64,000 nt of DNA from Vibrio tritonius (lineage in GTDB: Bacteria > Pseudomonadota > Gammaproteobacteria > Enterobacterales > Vibrionaceae). Below, in pieces: positions 47,789-57,421 of this stretch (positions are counted from its first letter, which is position 1; each line of letters opens with the position of its first letter). The position numbers and the translations under genes were made by a program. Below the pieces are notes generated by a model. That model saw nothing but the letters and a program-made list of their open reading frames with translations. It was not told the origin of the DNA and did not search any database. The DNA is taken from NCBI RefSeq assembly GCF_001547935.1, contig NZ_AP014635.1:1178001-1242000 (forward strand), read 5' to 3'.

Positions 47789-48253
47789 ATGAGCTCTTAT
47801 CAAATCGACGAATACGATATTAAAATGCTAACTCTTCTGCAGGAGAACGGGCGTTTAACCAGTCAGGAACTCAGCGAACTCGTGGGTTTATCACCATCAC
47901 AATGTTCTCGTCGTCGTATTCAATTAGAACAGCATCAATTGATTTTGGGCTATCAGGCTCGTTTGTCCCCACAAGCGTTGAAACAAGAAGTGGTGGCAAT
48001 GGTGGAAGTGAAATTACTTAGTCATGAAGAAGAGAACGCGGAGCGTTTTCTTGATTACATCCATACCGAAACTGCAATTTTCGACGCCTATAAAACCACG
48101 GGGGATGGTGATTATTCCCTGCGTTGTGTGGTATCGGATTTGGCCAATTTGAATGATTTGATTAATCGGATTTTTAGTACTCGCACAATTGCTCACATTA
48201 AAACGTCTGTAGTGCTTGATCGTGTGAAAGAAAATGGCATTGTGATTAGTTAG
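47789..48253 (+). CDS. Lrp/AsnC-family transcriptional regulator
   Basis: 154 residues. N-terminal helix-turn-helix (LTSQELSELVGLSPSQCSRRRIQLE), then the RAM ligand-binding domain (VEVKLLSH; YKTTGDGDYSLRCVV; TSVVLDRVKE). These regulators sense amino acids. The next genes on the same strand are a YitT-type membrane protein and an aromatic aminotransferase, so aromatic amino acids are a reasonable ligand guess, but this is inference. Confidence 0.93.
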   Translation: MSSYQIDEYDIKMLTLLQENGRLTSQELSELVGLSPSQCSRRRIQLEQHQLILGYQARLSPQALKQEVVAMVEVKLLSHEEENAERFLDYIHTETAIFDAYKTTGDGDYSLRCVVSDLANLNDLINRIFSTRTIAHIKTSVVLDRVKENGIVIS

Positions 48254-48388
48254 CTTTTATTTTGCTCATTTCATGCAAGATATTTTTAATAATGCATTTA
48301 TTTTGCATGAATGAGCAAATAATCCTTGATTTTGCCTGTGTGCAGTGTTTAATGAACTGCAATGGAGAATTAACTAAGGATTGTTATT

Positions 48389-49030
48389 ATGACTCAAGCG
48401 TCCGACGCTCAGAGCCTCTCTGCAGATGTTCCTGCTATCAAAATAGATCACCGCTGGTTTGAAGATGTTATTGCGATCATGATCGGTTCAAGCATGGTGG
48501 CATTTGGGGTGTTGTTCTTAAAACAGATTGGCATGATTACTGGTGGTACCGCAGGGTTATCACTGTTTCTGCATTACAAATTTAATATTGAATTTGGCAC
48601 CATTTTTTTCCTCATCAATTTGCCATTTTATTATCTTGCTATCCGCCGCATGGGCTGGCAGTTCACCTTGAAAACCTTCCTCGCTGTGGGATTGGTTTCT
48701 TTCTTCACCAATATCCAGGGTCAGTTCATCGAGATATCGTCACTACAGCCGCTTTACGCCGCGCTGTTTGGTGGCGCGATTTTTGGCGTAGGATTTATTG
48801 TTCTATTTCGTCACAAGGCAAGTTTAGGTGGCTTTAATATTCTGGCTCTTTACATACAAGAGCGCACAGGATTGCGCGCAGGCTGGCTATTAATGGGGTG
48901 TGATGTGGTCATCATGCTAATTTCTCTATCGGTAATTGGGACCTACGCATTGCTCTTATCCATTGTTTGTGGCTTACTGCTCAACCTTATTATTGCGTTA
49001 AATCACCGTAAAGACCGTTACCAAGCTTAG
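48389..49030 (+). CDS. YitT-family membrane protein
   Basis: 213 residues with five or six membrane helices. The N-terminal part (IMIGSSMVAFGVLFLKQIGMITGGTAGLSLFLHY) and the middle (LFGGAIFGVGFIVLFRHKASLGGFNILALYIQERTG in two adjoining blocks) are typical of the YitT/DUF161 family, whose transport role is undefined. It ends 12-18 bp before the aminotransferase, so the two are co-transcribed. The Lrp regulator sits 135 bp upstream. Confidence 0.85.
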   Translation: MTQASDAQSLSADVPAIKIDHRWFEDVIAIMIGSSMVAFGVLFLKQIGMITGGTAGLSLFLHYKFNIEFGTIFFLINLPFYYLAIRRMGWQFTLKTFLAVGLVSFFTNIQGQFIEISSLQPLYAALFGGAIFGVGFIVLFRHKASLGGFNILALYIQERTGLRAGWLLMGCDVVIMLISLSVIGTYALLLSIVCGLLLNLIIALNHRKDRYQA

Positions 49031-49048
49031 TCAACAAGGAGTATGACT

Positions 49049-50242
49049 GTGTTAAACCATGTGAAGCCATATGCTGGCGACCCAATTTTGTCTTTGATGG
49101 AAAAATTCTTCGCCGATGAGCGCGAAGAGAAAGTCAATCTGAGTATTGGTCTTTATTACGACGCGGATGGTACGATCCCAACATTGGAGTCAGTACATGC
49201 TGCAAAAGAGCAGTACAACCAACAGCCTGAACAACCTTGTTTATACCTTCCGATGGATGGTATTCCAGCTTATCGCAGTGCCGTTCAGTCTTTGGTGTTT
49301 GGTGATGATCATCCTGCCTTAGTAGAAGGTCGTATTGCGACGATTCAAAGCCTTGGCGGCTCTGGCGCTTTGATGGTTGGTGGTGATTTTCTTCACCATT
49401 ATTTTCCTCAATCAAAAGTGTATGTGAGCGACCCTACTTGGGAAAACCACCATGCCATTTTCCAAGGTGCAGGTTTTGAAACCTCAACATACCCTTATTA
49501 CGACCCTGAAACCAATATGCTCAATTTTGAGGGCATGATGACGGCTTTACGCCAATTACCAGCAAAGGCAATTATTTTATTGCACCCATGTTGTCATAAC
49601 CCAACAGGGGTTGATTTGAATAATCAACAATGGGATGAAGTGATTGATGTCGTGGTTGAGCGTCAACTGATTCCTTTCTTTGATATGGCATATCAAGGCT
49701 TTGCTGACGGTGTCGCTGAAGATGCATACGTGATTCGTGCTTTGGCTGAACGTACGAATGCGACTTTTTTGGTCAGTAACTCGTTCTCTAAAACCTTCTC
49801 TCTCTATGGTGAGCGTGTCGGCGGTTTATCCATCGTATGTGAAAATGCCGCTGTAGCTGCCAACGTTCAAGGCCAGCTAAAAGCAACGGTACGCCGTAAC
49901 TACTCAAGCCCAGCGAAATATGGCGCGGTATTAGTCTCAAATGTTTTAAATAGTGATTTAAAAACAACGTGGTTGGCGGAAGTTGACACCATGCGCGTTC
50001 GTATGAGTGAAGTGCGTAAAGGTCTTTATGAGGCATTAAAAACCTTGTGTCCTGAAAAAGACTTTAGTTTCTTGATTAAGCAAAATGGCATGTTTAGCTA
50101 TACGGGTTTTAGCGTAGAGCAGGTGACTGCGCTGCGTGAAGAACACGGTATTTATCTGATCAACAGCGGCCGCATGTGTGTGGCGGGCCTAAATGCTGCG
50201 AATATCGACAAAGTAGCGAAAGCGTTTGCTGCGGTAGCGTAA
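49049..50242 (+). CDS. tyrB: Aromatic amino acid aminotransferase
   Basis: 397 residues if started at GTG 49049, seven bases after AAGGAG and equal in length to E. coli TyrB; ATG 49043 is only one base from the ribosome site. PLP fold I: Schiff-base lysine at about 248 in [17 protein letters not shown], substrate Arg in [10 protein letters not shown], with [10 protein letters not shown] and [11 protein letters not shown]. It exchanges amino groups between aromatic amino acids (or aspartate) and 2-oxoglutarate. The Lrp regulator and YitT gene upstream suggest amino-acid control. Confidence 0.93.
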   Translation: MLNHVKPYAGDPILSLMEKFFADEREEKVNLSIGLYYDADGTIPTLESVHAAKEQYNQQPEQPCLYLPMDGIPAYRSAVQSLVFGDDHPALVEGRIATIQSLGGSGALMVGGDFLHHYFPQSKVYVSDPTWENHHAIFQGAGFETSTYPYYDPETNMLNFEGMMTALRQLPAKAIILLHPCCHNPTGVDLNNQQWDEVIDVVVERQLIPFFDMAYQGFADGVAEDAYVIRALAERTNATFLVSNSFSKTFSLYGERVGGLSIVCENAAVAANVQGQLKATVRRNYSSPAKYGAVLVSNVLNSDLKTTWLAEVDTMRVRMSEVRKGLYEALKTLCPEKDFSFLIKQNGMFSYTGFSVEQVTALREEHGIYLINSGRMCVAGLNAANIDKVAKAFAAVA

Positions 50243-50299
50243 ATACAGATTTCTCTCTTCTTATAAAGTGTTATCAATTTGATAAGTGTTATAAGTTTT

Positions 50300-50330
50300 G
50301 GCGACTCGTGGTAAGTCGCCTTTTTTCTTT
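50300..50330 (+). terminator. Rho-independent terminator after the aminotransferase
   Basis: Stem GGCGACT / AGTCGCC with a 7-nt loop and TTTTTT, 58 bp after the stop codon. Confidence 0.9.
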
Positions 50331-50337
50331 TTAAGCG

Positions 50338-50379
50338 GGACACACACCGTTATTTTTGTTTTTAAACGGGACACACACC
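50338..50379 (+). repeat. REP pair left of the RAYT gene
   Basis: Two direct copies of GGACACACACC at 50338-50348 and 50369-50379, each preceded by (A)CGG-type sequence (aagcgg, aaacgg). They lie immediately after the aminotransferase terminator. Confidence 0.8.
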
Positions 50380-50495
50380 TTCGTTTTGACCTATTGGGTA
50401 TGTTGGCAAGACCAAATAGCTTCATGCTTTTGATAAAAGAAAATGATAGGCGTGATGAATGGGTATTGCTATCGAAAAAGAGTGTTTATCTGGTT

Positions 50496-50531
50496 GATGG
50501 TAGGGATGGTAGGGATGGTAGGGATGGTAGG
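50496..50531 (+). repeat. Four tandem 9-bp repeats
   Basis: Four copies of GATGGTAGG in a row, in the noncoding stretch 3' of the RAYT gene. Such a run could vary in number between strains by slippage. Confidence 0.85.
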
Positions 50532-50564
50532 GAGTGAGGTGACTAAAGGTTGATGCTTTGGAAA

Positions 50565-51527
50565 TTAGGCAATAACCAATGCAACCATACGTTTTCGTCT
50601 CAATGTTTCTTTTGCGTTCACTATCTTGCTTAAAGTGCCAATCCAAAGGCGTGGTTTGCTCTCTAGCGAAGTACATACGGAATAATATTCATTGTCCGAC
50701 AAGGCCAATCTTTGCAATATTTTCGGCTGTTCTTTTTCAATATACCCTTGTTTATCATCTCGAATCTGTCGTCCTATCCAATCAACCAGCTCCAGATAAT
50801 CAGGAAAAGTAAAAGGGATAGAATCGGATGGTTCTGAATGAATATCATCTAAGAAAGGACGCAGCTTACTTGCATGCTTTGACGAAGTTTTCAGGGAATC
50901 TAACCGGTATTTTAGTGATGTATGCTCAGAAGTTTCAGGCAGCTCTGACACTTTAGCTCGAACAGGATTAAGATCGACGTAAGCCATTGCAGCTAAGAGC
51001 GCCTTTTCATCAAGCAATGCTTGTGATTTAAATCTTCCTTCCCAAAATCGTCCTGTGCATTTATCTTCTTTGTTGGCTTGTACTGCTATGCCATGATTTA
51101 ACTCTTTCATAAACCAGCTAATGGAAGATAATCTTTCCCTCCAAGCTGTAATGAGCTTAGAGAAAATGCGCTTTTCAGTGTCTGTATTTAATTGATTTAA
51201 TTTAAACTTCTTGACAATTGCTGGAGTGTTATGTTCAGAACACCAGCGGTCAACCACTTCTTCATCTGTTAGAGAATGAGCTTGATTTTCATCGATATAA
51301 ACCACGATATGATAATGATTACTCATCACCGCATAAGCACATACATCAATACAATACACCGCACTGAGAGTAAGTATCCTCTCTTCAATCCATGCTCTTC
51401 GATGTTCATACGATTGGCCCGTAAAGCTATCTTCGCCACATAGAAATGAGCGACGCACACAGCGAGAAACACAGTGATAATAAGGCGTAATGTCAGGATG
51501 AATTTGCTGTGAGCGGGCGGTTGTCAC
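50565..51527 (-). CDS. REP-associated tyrosine transposase (RAYT, Y1/HUH family)
   Basis: 320 residues. GTG at 51527 is preferred: GGAG lies 8 bp before it, while the TTG at 51545 has none. Y1 transposase features: HUH metal motif in MSNHYHIVVY, the segment PYYHCVSRCVRRSFLCG at the start, FWEGRFKSQAL, and the catalytic Tyr in AYVDLNPVRA. RAYTs are single-copy, domesticated relatives of IS200-type enzymes that recognise and may spread short REP hairpins. GGTGTGTGTCC elements flank the gene on both sides, including a perfect hairpin to the right. No terminal inverted repeats of a classic insertion sequence are seen, and the gene looks intact. Confidence 0.93.
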   Translation of the reverse strand: MTTARSQQIHPDITPYYHCVSRCVRRSFLCGEDSFTGQSYEHRRAWIEERILTLSAVYCIDVCAYAVMSNHYHIVVYIDENQAHSLTDEEVVDRWCSEHNTPAIVKKFKLNQLNTDTEKRIFSKLITAWRERLSSISWFMKELNHGIAVQANKEDKCTGRFWEGRFKSQALLDEKALLAAMAYVDLNPVRAKVSELPETSEHTSLKYRLDSLKTSSKHASKLRPFLDDIHSEPSDSIPFTFPDYLELVDWIGRQIRDDKQGYIEKEQPKILQRLALSDNEYYSVCTSLESKPRLWIGTLSKIVNAKETLRRKRMVALVIA

Positions 51528-51677
51528 GTGATGTACTCCTATCAAGAAAACATCAGAATCATGCCGGATACTGTATAAAATGCCAGTGTGTCGAGCATTT
51601 GTTTGGAGCTGATTAGCACCCCGCTGTAAAATCGGTGTTGAGTGAGTATTAAGACTTGTGAATCAATAAACAGCAAT

Positions 51678-51747
51678 AAACGGGACACACACCATTATTG
51701 TGGGTGTGTGTCCCGTTTAAAAAAGCTTATGTGTCGGTGTGTGTCCC
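51678..51747. repeat. REP hairpin (REPIN-like) right of the RAYT gene
   Basis: Perfect 16-bp inverted arms AAACGGGACACACACC (51678-51693) and GGTGTGTGTCCCGTTT (51703-51718) around a 9-nt loop, then a third copy GGTGTGTGTCCC at 51736-51747. Two inverted REPs close together form the REPIN structure acted on by RAYTs. Confidence 0.88.
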
Positions 51748-51759
51748 GCTAAGGGGAAT

Positions 51760-52689
51760 CTACTCAACCTCCTGCTCTAGGTTACGATTCATCTCATTAA
51801 TCATGAAATCACAAAACGATGCGACAGCTTTAGGCAGGGTGCGCCCTGCTAACACTTGCACTTCTAAGTTTCTGATGCCCATGCCTTTATCGCTGATTGG
51901 GATTGATTTAAACCAATGTTGGCGAATCATTCTACGTACTGAAATTTCCCCAGAGAGCGAAATTCCTGCGCCGGAAATGGTGTATTGATTCAGTGCCGAC
52001 ATGTAGTTACTCACCAGAGCTGGCTCGTAGCTCAAGCCTTGCTGACTGGCGCAAATATCGAACAGTTGGCGCACCGTGGTGTCTGGATAAGGCAGAGCCA
52101 ACGGATAAGCGCAAATTTGGCGAAGTGAAACACGCTTTTTATTGGCAAGAGGATGCCCGATGGGAATAAGGGCGCGAATAGGCGCTTGCTGAGAGTGCAC
52201 CACGCGAATGTTTGGAGTGGGGCTAAAACTAAACGCCAGCCCAATATCGGCATCGCCGTTTTGTACCGCTTTGGAGACTTCTTTGGGTGGGAAAACATCA
52301 ACTTGAAAGTGAATGCCTGGAAATTGCTGTTGGAAGTCTTTGATACAAAAAGGCAGAAATTCCATGCTAAACCCTTCGGTTGAGGCAACGATCACTTTGC
52401 CTTTTTGCAATCCCTCTAATGCATCGATTTCGCCAATGACACGGTGTGTGTCCAGTTGAATTTTACGGGCGTAGGCGGCGAGCAGTTCTCCGGCGGCGCT
52501 TAAGGTCATTCCGCGAGGTTTTCGCTCAAATAATGGGGTGCCAATTTGGCCTTCCAGCGCGGATATTTGTCGGCTGATGGCACTGCTTGCCACATTTAGG
52601 TGCGTGGACGCTTCGCTGATCGAACCGAACTTAGCAACGGCGAGAAAGTAGCGTATCGCAGGTGCTGTGAGTTGATAGAGAGATGCCAT
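51760..52689 (-). CDS. LysR-family transcriptional regulator
   Basis: 309 residues. N-terminal winged helix (FLAVAKFGSISEASTHLNVASSAISRQISALE) followed by the two-lobed effector domain (VIVASTEGFSMEFLP onward). AAGGAA precedes the ATG. It is divergent from the dipeptide/oligopeptide transporter operon starting at 53004, 314 bp away, so it probably controls it; the inducer is unknown. A REP-like GGTGTGTGTCC at 52443 lies in the coding sequence (LDTHRV). Its last codons are 13 bp from the REP cluster to the left. Confidence 0.93.
   Translation of the reverse strand: MASLYQLTAPAIRYFLAVAKFGSISEASTHLNVASSAISRQISALEGQIGTPLFERKPRGMTLSAAGELLAAYARKIQLDTHRVIGEIDALEGLQKGKVIVASTEGFSMEFLPFCIKDFQQQFPGIHFQVDVFPPKEVSKAVQNGDADIGLAFSFSPTPNIRVVHSQQAPIRALIPIGHPLANKKRVSLRQICAYPLALPYPDTTVRQLFDICASQQGLSYEPALVSNYMSALNQYTISGAGISLSGEISVRRMIRQHWFKSIPISDKGMGIRNLEVQVLAGRTLPKAVASFCDFMINEMNRNLEQEVE
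52443..52453 (-). repeat. REP-like element inside the LysR gene
   Basis: GGTGTGTGTCC on the plus strand; the coding strand gives Asp-Thr-His. Only the core matches, so it may be an ordinary coding sequence. Confidence 0.35.
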
Positions 52690-53003
52690 GGCTTTGATTC
52701 CTTTCCTTCACCAATTTGGTGCCCAAAAATGAAGCAATTGCGTTGCTGGTTTGGCAATGCTTTGTTGCTGATTTACTAATTGTGGCAAGGTTTTTAATAA
52801 CATAGTATGAAATCAAAGTGAATGATTTTTGGTCAACGCTTGCTTGCATCAACTGACTGTTTTGTCGCAAATTTTTCGGCCCAGTCATTCACTTTTACGC
52901 TCCCGGTTAGCGTAGTCTTATTCAAGAAGTGCACTGCTATACACGGCTTGAATATGTGCAGAAAGGGATGGATTAACGAGTACTCAAGTATAAGGAAATG
53001 CTT
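52690..53003. promoter_or_regulatory. Control region between the LysR gene and the peptide transporter operon
   Basis: 314 bp, no gene. It must hold the divergent promoters. Several T-N11-A words typical of LysR targets can be found, but such a loose motif is not decisive, so no site is fixed. Confidence 0.4.
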
Positions 53004-54530
53004 ATGACTCTGGTTAAACATGGACTCTCTCTTGTTATCGCTTCAACTCTTGCAGTGGCATCGGCCAGCGCGTTTGCTGGTAAATCAGATGACACATTGA
53101 CTTACGCCTCAAACAGTTGGCCAGAAAATATCAGTCCTTATCACAACAACTTACGTGAAGGGGTAATTCTGGGACACTTAGCGTGGGACACCCTAATTTA
53201 CCGCGATCCAGCATCGGGCAAATATGAACCAATGCTGGCGACAGAGTGGGAATGGAAAGACCCAACGCATTTAGTGGTCAAACTGCGTAACGATGTGAAG
53301 TTCCAAAATGGCGACCCGTTTAGTGCTGATGATGTGGCTTTCACCTTTAATTATGCCCTCGACCCAAGTTCAAAAGTGGTCACACTGCAAAACATCAACT
53401 GGATTGATCACGTCAATAAAATCGATGATTACACCGCTGAGTTTGTACTAAAACAACCTTTCCCTGCTGCAATCGAGTACCTCTCTGGTCCGCTACCTAT
53501 CTATCCTGAAAAGTACTTTAAAAAGGTCGGTCTTGCTGGCTTTGATAAAGCGCCAATTGGCACTGGGCCGTACAAAATTGTCAAAGTCATCAGTGGTCAA
53601 GAAGTAGAAATGGTAAAAAACCCAGATTACTTCAAAGAGAGCCCAATTGGTCAGCCTAAGATCGGCAAAATTAACTTTGTGATGGTTCCCGACCCAGACA
53701 CCCGCGTTGCTCAGCTCATGACGGGCCAAGTAGATTGGATTTGGCGTGTTCCTTCCGACCAAGCCGACCAATTGAAACAGATGCCAAACGTTTCTGTGCT
53801 CAGCAGTGAAACTATGCGTGTGGGCTTTTTGACATTGAACAGCCGTGGCACTGACCAAGCTGATTCACCATTTAAAGATTTGAAAGTGCGTGAAGCGGTT
53901 AACTATGCAATCAAGCGTGATGCACTCGCTAATGCCTTGGTTCGTGGTGGTAGTCGCCCATTAGATGCCCCATGTTTCCCTGACCAATTTGGTTGCGCCG
54001 TCGATAAAGCCGTGTCGTACAAATATGATCCTAACAAAGCCAAAGCGTTACTCGCAGAAGCTGGCTATCCCAAAGGGTTTGATACCGATATCTACGCCTA
54101 TCGCGACCGCGATTATGTGGAAGCGGTTATTGGTGACCTGCGCAAAATTGGCATTCGCGCCAAATTGCATTACCTCAGCTACGCCGCACTCCGTGACCAA
54201 CAACGTTCAGGCAAAGTGCCAATGGCTTTCCAAACTTGGGGCTCTTATTCCATCAACGATGCTTCGGCTATCGTGAGTGTCTACTTTAAAGGTGGTGCAG
54301 ACGATGAAGATAAAGATCCACAAGTGATCAAATGGTTAGAGCAGGCTGATACCTCGGTTGATCCAACTGAACGTAAGAAGCTCTATGGCGAGGCGATTGA
54401 GAAAATCACCAAAAACGCCTATTGGGCACCGATGTTTACTTACTCAAGTAACTATGCCTTTACCTCAGACCTGAACTTTAAAGCCTATCCAGACGAGCTG
54501 CCACGTTTTTGGGAAGCTAGCTGGAAGTAA
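53004..54530 (+). CDS. Dipeptide/oligopeptide-type ABC transporter binding protein
   Basis: 508 residues from ATG 53004 (AAGGAA six bases upstream; ATG 52998 would be too close). Sec signal peptide ending ASAFAG. SBP family 5: DTLTYASNSWPENISPYHNN, FKNGDPFSADDVAFTFNYALDP-type motif (FQNGDPFSADDVAFTF), and LNSRGTDQADSPFKDLKVREAV. It captures peptides (or a related solute) in the periplasm for the permeases that follow. Nearby M20 peptidases favour peptides; nickel or opine binding is less likely. Confidence 0.92.
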   Translation: MTLVKHGLSLVIASTLAVASASAFAGKSDDTLTYASNSWPENISPYHNNLREGVILGHLAWDTLIYRDPASGKYEPMLATEWEWKDPTHLVVKLRNDVKFQNGDPFSADDVAFTFNYALDPSSKVVTLQNINWIDHVNKIDDYTAEFVLKQPFPAAIEYLSGPLPIYPEKYFKKVGLAGFDKAPIGTGPYKIVKVISGQEVEMVKNPDYFKESPIGQPKIGKINFVMVPDPDTRVAQLMTGQVDWIWRVPSDQADQLKQMPNVSVLSSETMRVGFLTLNSRGTDQADSPFKDLKVREAVNYAIKRDALANALVRGGSRPLDAPCFPDQFGCAVDKAVSYKYDPNKAKALLAEAGYPKGFDTDIYAYRDRDYVEAVIGDLRKIGIRAKLHYLSYAALRDQQRSGKVPMAFQTWGSYSINDASAIVSVYFKGGADDEDKDPQVIKWLEQADTSVDPTERKKLYGEAIEKITKNAYWAPMFTYSSNYAFTSDLNFKAYPDELPRFWEASWK

Positions 54531-54562
54531 TCACTCGTTATCTCAGGGAAGGGAGGAACACT

Positions 54563-55480
54563 ATGCTTAAATATCTATTGCGTCGATTGTGCATGGCCAT
54601 TGGAGTGGCCTTCACTGTCTCCATCGTCTGTTTCATGTTGCTGCACTTATCCGGCGATTTAGCTACCGCCATTGCTGGGCCAGAAGCAACAGCAGAGCAG
54701 GTTGAGCAGGTACGGATTCAATTTGGATTAAACGATCCGATCATGATTCAGTATCTGCATTGGTTATGGGGAGCGTTGCATTTTGATTTTGGCAACTCCT
54801 ATTACTTCCCCGAGTCGGTCAGTGATTTGATCAGCACACGTTTACCGATCACCATGACGCTTGGTGGTATTGCATTAGCGGTTGCTACGCTGATTGCCAT
54901 TCCACTGGGAGTGATTGCGGCGATCAAACAGGACACATGGATTGACCGTTTGGCACTGATGATTGCGGTGTTCGGTCAAGCCATGCCAAGTTTCTTCTTT
55001 AGCTTAGTGCTGATCATCATCTTTGCGGTGACGCTGCACTGGCTACCGGTTGCGGGTAACCAAACATGGCAACACTTTGTTTTGCCAGCTATTGCTTTGG
55101 GCTACTACGCAACCCCTTCGATTATGCGCTTAACCCGCACAGGGATGCTGGAAGTGCTTGGTTCTGACTATATTCGTACCGCGCGCGCCAAAGGCATCAG
55201 TGAAACCCAAGTGGTGCTCAAACATGCGCTGCGTAATGCGGTAATTCCGGTCGTTGCACTGCTGGCTGTGGAATTGGGCTTTATGTTGGGTGGCTCAGTG
55301 GTCGTGGAATCGATTTTTTCACTACAAGGGCTAGGGCAGCTGGCGTGGGATTCTATCTCCCGTAACGATTATCCAGTGGTGCAAGCGATTGTTCTGCTTA
55401 TCGCGCTGTTTTATATCGTATTGACCTTTCTTGCCGACATGCTGAATGCGGCGCTTGACCCTAAATTGCGCATCGCTTGA
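54563..55480 (+). CDS. Peptide ABC transporter permease, DppB type
   Basis: 305 residues, six membrane helices, first helix at 9-30. The conserved permease loop is LEVLGSDYIRTARAKGISETQVVLKHALRNA split over two lines of the gene. GGGAGGA precedes the ATG. It forms the inner-membrane channel with the 55495 gene. Confidence 0.93.
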   Translation: MLKYLLRRLCMAIGVAFTVSIVCFMLLHLSGDLATAIAGPEATAEQVEQVRIQFGLNDPIMIQYLHWLWGALHFDFGNSYYFPESVSDLISTRLPITMTLGGIALAVATLIAIPLGVIAAIKQDTWIDRLALMIAVFGQAMPSFFFSLVLIIIFAVTLHWLPVAGNQTWQHFVLPAIALGYYATPSIMRLTRTGMLEVLGSDYIRTARAKGISETQVVLKHALRNAVIPVVALLAVELGFMLGGSVVVESIFSLQGLGQLAWDSISRNDYPVVQAIVLLIALFYIVLTFLADMLNAALDPKLRIA

Positions 55481-55494
55481 TAAGGAGATTGACT

Positions 55495-56397
55495 ATGAAC
55501 GCAACCGTGATGAGTTCTGCTCATGCTGCATTACCGGAAGTTCCTGCGTGGCGTAAAGGGTTAAATCAAATCCTTGGTCATCACAGCTTAACGCTGGGTG
55601 CGGCAGTATTACTGGTGGTGGTGCTCGGTGCTCTGCTCGCCCCCATTATCGCCCCGCATGACCCTTATGCCCAAGATGTTACCCAACGTATGATCCCGCC
55701 GGTATGGCAGGACAAAGGTTCGTGGGTCCACGTTCTTGGCACCGATAAACTCGGGCGCGATTACCTAAGCCGCCTACTGTATGGCGCACAAATCTCCATG
55801 ACGATTGGCCTGGCAACAGCGATGCTGTCAGGGTTAATTGGTACCACACTTGGCATTTTAGCTGGTTACTTTGGTGGCAAAACCGATGCGATCATCAGCT
55901 ATTTGATTACCACTCGTCTCTCTATGCCGGTGATTTTGGTCGCGTTGGCCATGGCTTCTTTGGTTGGGGGCTCGTTGCAGATGGTGATCATATTGTTGGG
56001 GGTGTTGCTTTGGGACCGCTTTGCGGTGGTCGCGCGCGCAACCACTCAGCAGTTGCGCGATGCCGAATTTATTGCCTCTGCCAAAGTGCTAGGCGCTTCC
56101 ACACCTTACATCTTAGTTAAAGAGTTATTACCCAATATTTTAAGCCCTTTGATTGTGGTGGTGACCTTGGAAATGGCGCACGCCATCTTATTGGAGGCGA
56201 CCTTGTCTTTCTTGGGTCTTGGCGTTCAACCTCCTTTGCCATCATGGGGATTGATGGTGGCGGAAGGCAAAGCGTACATGTTTTTCCAACCTTGGGTGAT
56301 TGCGATTCCTGGGATTGCCCTGATGGTGTTGGTGATGGCGATTAACTTGGTTGGTGATGGTTTACGTGACCTTAACGCGCCACAAAACCGTAGCTAA
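55495..56397 (+). CDS. Peptide ABC transporter permease, DppC type
   Basis: 300 residues from ATG 55495, with AAGGAG seven bases before; the frame opens six codons earlier, overlapping the upstream gene. DppC features: HVLGTDKLGRDYLSRLLYGA near residue 80, the EAA loop DAEFIASAKVLGASTPYILVK, and SFLGLGVQPPLPSWG near the end. Partner of the DppB-type permease. Confidence 0.93.
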   Translation: MNATVMSSAHAALPEVPAWRKGLNQILGHHSLTLGAAVLLVVVLGALLAPIIAPHDPYAQDVTQRMIPPVWQDKGSWVHVLGTDKLGRDYLSRLLYGAQISMTIGLATAMLSGLIGTTLGILAGYFGGKTDAIISYLITTRLSMPVILVALAMASLVGGSLQMVIILLGVLLWDRFAVVARATTQQLRDAEFIASAKVLGASTPYILVKELLPNILSPLIVVVTLEMAHAILLEATLSFLGLGVQPPLPSWGLMVAEGKAYMFFQPWVIAIPGIALMVLVMAINLVGDGLRDLNAPQNRS

Positions 56398-56413
56398 GGC
56401 TCAAGGAGGAGTT

Positions 56414-57421
56414 ATGCAAGAAGAATATGCGCAAGAGACCTTACTGGAAGTCAAACAGCTCAAAGTCTCCTTACCAACAGCAAACGGCCCTTTAAATGCG
56501 GTGCGTGGTATCGATTTTTCGGTCAAACGAGGGGAAATGCTGTGCATCGTTGGGGAATCGGGTTGTGGTAAATCGATGACATCAATGGCGCTCATGGATC
56601 TCCTACCGAAAAAGGCCAAGTGCCAAGCGGAGAAAATCGAGTTCTTGGGTCATGACCTGCTCACCATGTCGAAAAAAGATCGCAATAAGTTACGTGGTCT
56701 TAATATGTCGATGATTTTCCAAGAGCCTATGACCTCGCTAAATCCCTCTTATAAATTGGGTGACCAGCTAACTGAAGGGATCATCAACCACAAAAAAGTG
56801 TCACGTAAAGAGGCCAATGAACGGGCACTTTATCTGCTCAAGAGGGCGGGTGTCCCGTTCCCAGAAGAGCGTCTTAATCAATATCCCCATGAATTATCAG
56901 GTGGGTTAAGACAGCGCATAATTATTGCGATGGCCTTGATGTGTGAACCGGATTTGATCATCGCCGATGAACCGACCACGGCATTGGATGTGACCATTCA
57001 AGCGCAGATACTCACTCTGATTCGTGAGTTGCAACAAGAGTTTGGTACGGCGGTTATTTTCATTACCCACGATCTTGGTGTAGTGGCGCGCATTGCTGAC
57101 CGAGTTGCTGTGATGTATGCCGGACAAATTGTCGAAACGGCAACCGTCAAAGAAATCTTCGCTCAACCTAAACACCCTTACACTCGTGGCTTATTAAATT
57201 GCATTCCGGTTCCGGGCAAAACCAAACCGGGTGAAGCGTTAGCCACCATTGATGGCGTTGTGCCAAGTTTGGTCGGTGAGACCTTAGGTTGTGCATTTGC
57301 CAATCGCTGTGAACAAGCGAACAGTCGCTGCCAAGAGTGTCAGCCACAACTTGAAAAACGTGGGCAACAACATTGGGTTCGTTGTCCTATCACTGTTTAC
57401 CCAGTACAGGAGGCGTCGTAA
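56414..57421 (+). CDS. Peptide ABC transporter ATPase, DppD type
   Basis: 335 residues from ATG 56414 (AAGGAGGAG upstream). Walker A GESGCGKS (47-54), signature LSGGLRQR, Walker B LIIADEPTTALD. The C-terminal extension contains C-x6-C-x6-C-x2-C (CAFANRC ... CQEC), the four-Cys motif found in DppD-type proteins that can bind an iron-sulfur cluster. It energises peptide import; its stop overlaps the next ATG by one base. Confidence 0.94.
   Translation: MQEEYAQETLLEVKQLKVSLPTANGPLNAVRGIDFSVKRGEMLCIVGESGCGKSMTSMALMDLLPKKAKCQAEKIEFLGHDLLTMSKKDRNKLRGLNMSMIFQEPMTSLNPSYKLGDQLTEGIINHKKVSRKEANERALYLLKRAGVPFPEERLNQYPHELSGGLRQRIIIAMALMCEPDLIIADEPTTALDVTIQAQILTLIRELQQEFGTAVIFITHDLGVVARIADRVAVMYAGQIVETATVKEIFAQPKHPYTRGLLNCIPVPGKTKPGEALATIDGVVPSLVGETLGCAFANRCEQANSRCQECQPQLEKRGQQHWVRCPITVYPVQEAS

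Noticed and set aside
50496..50531. CRISPR-like array
   Set aside because: Repeats are 9 bp and contiguous, with no spacers.
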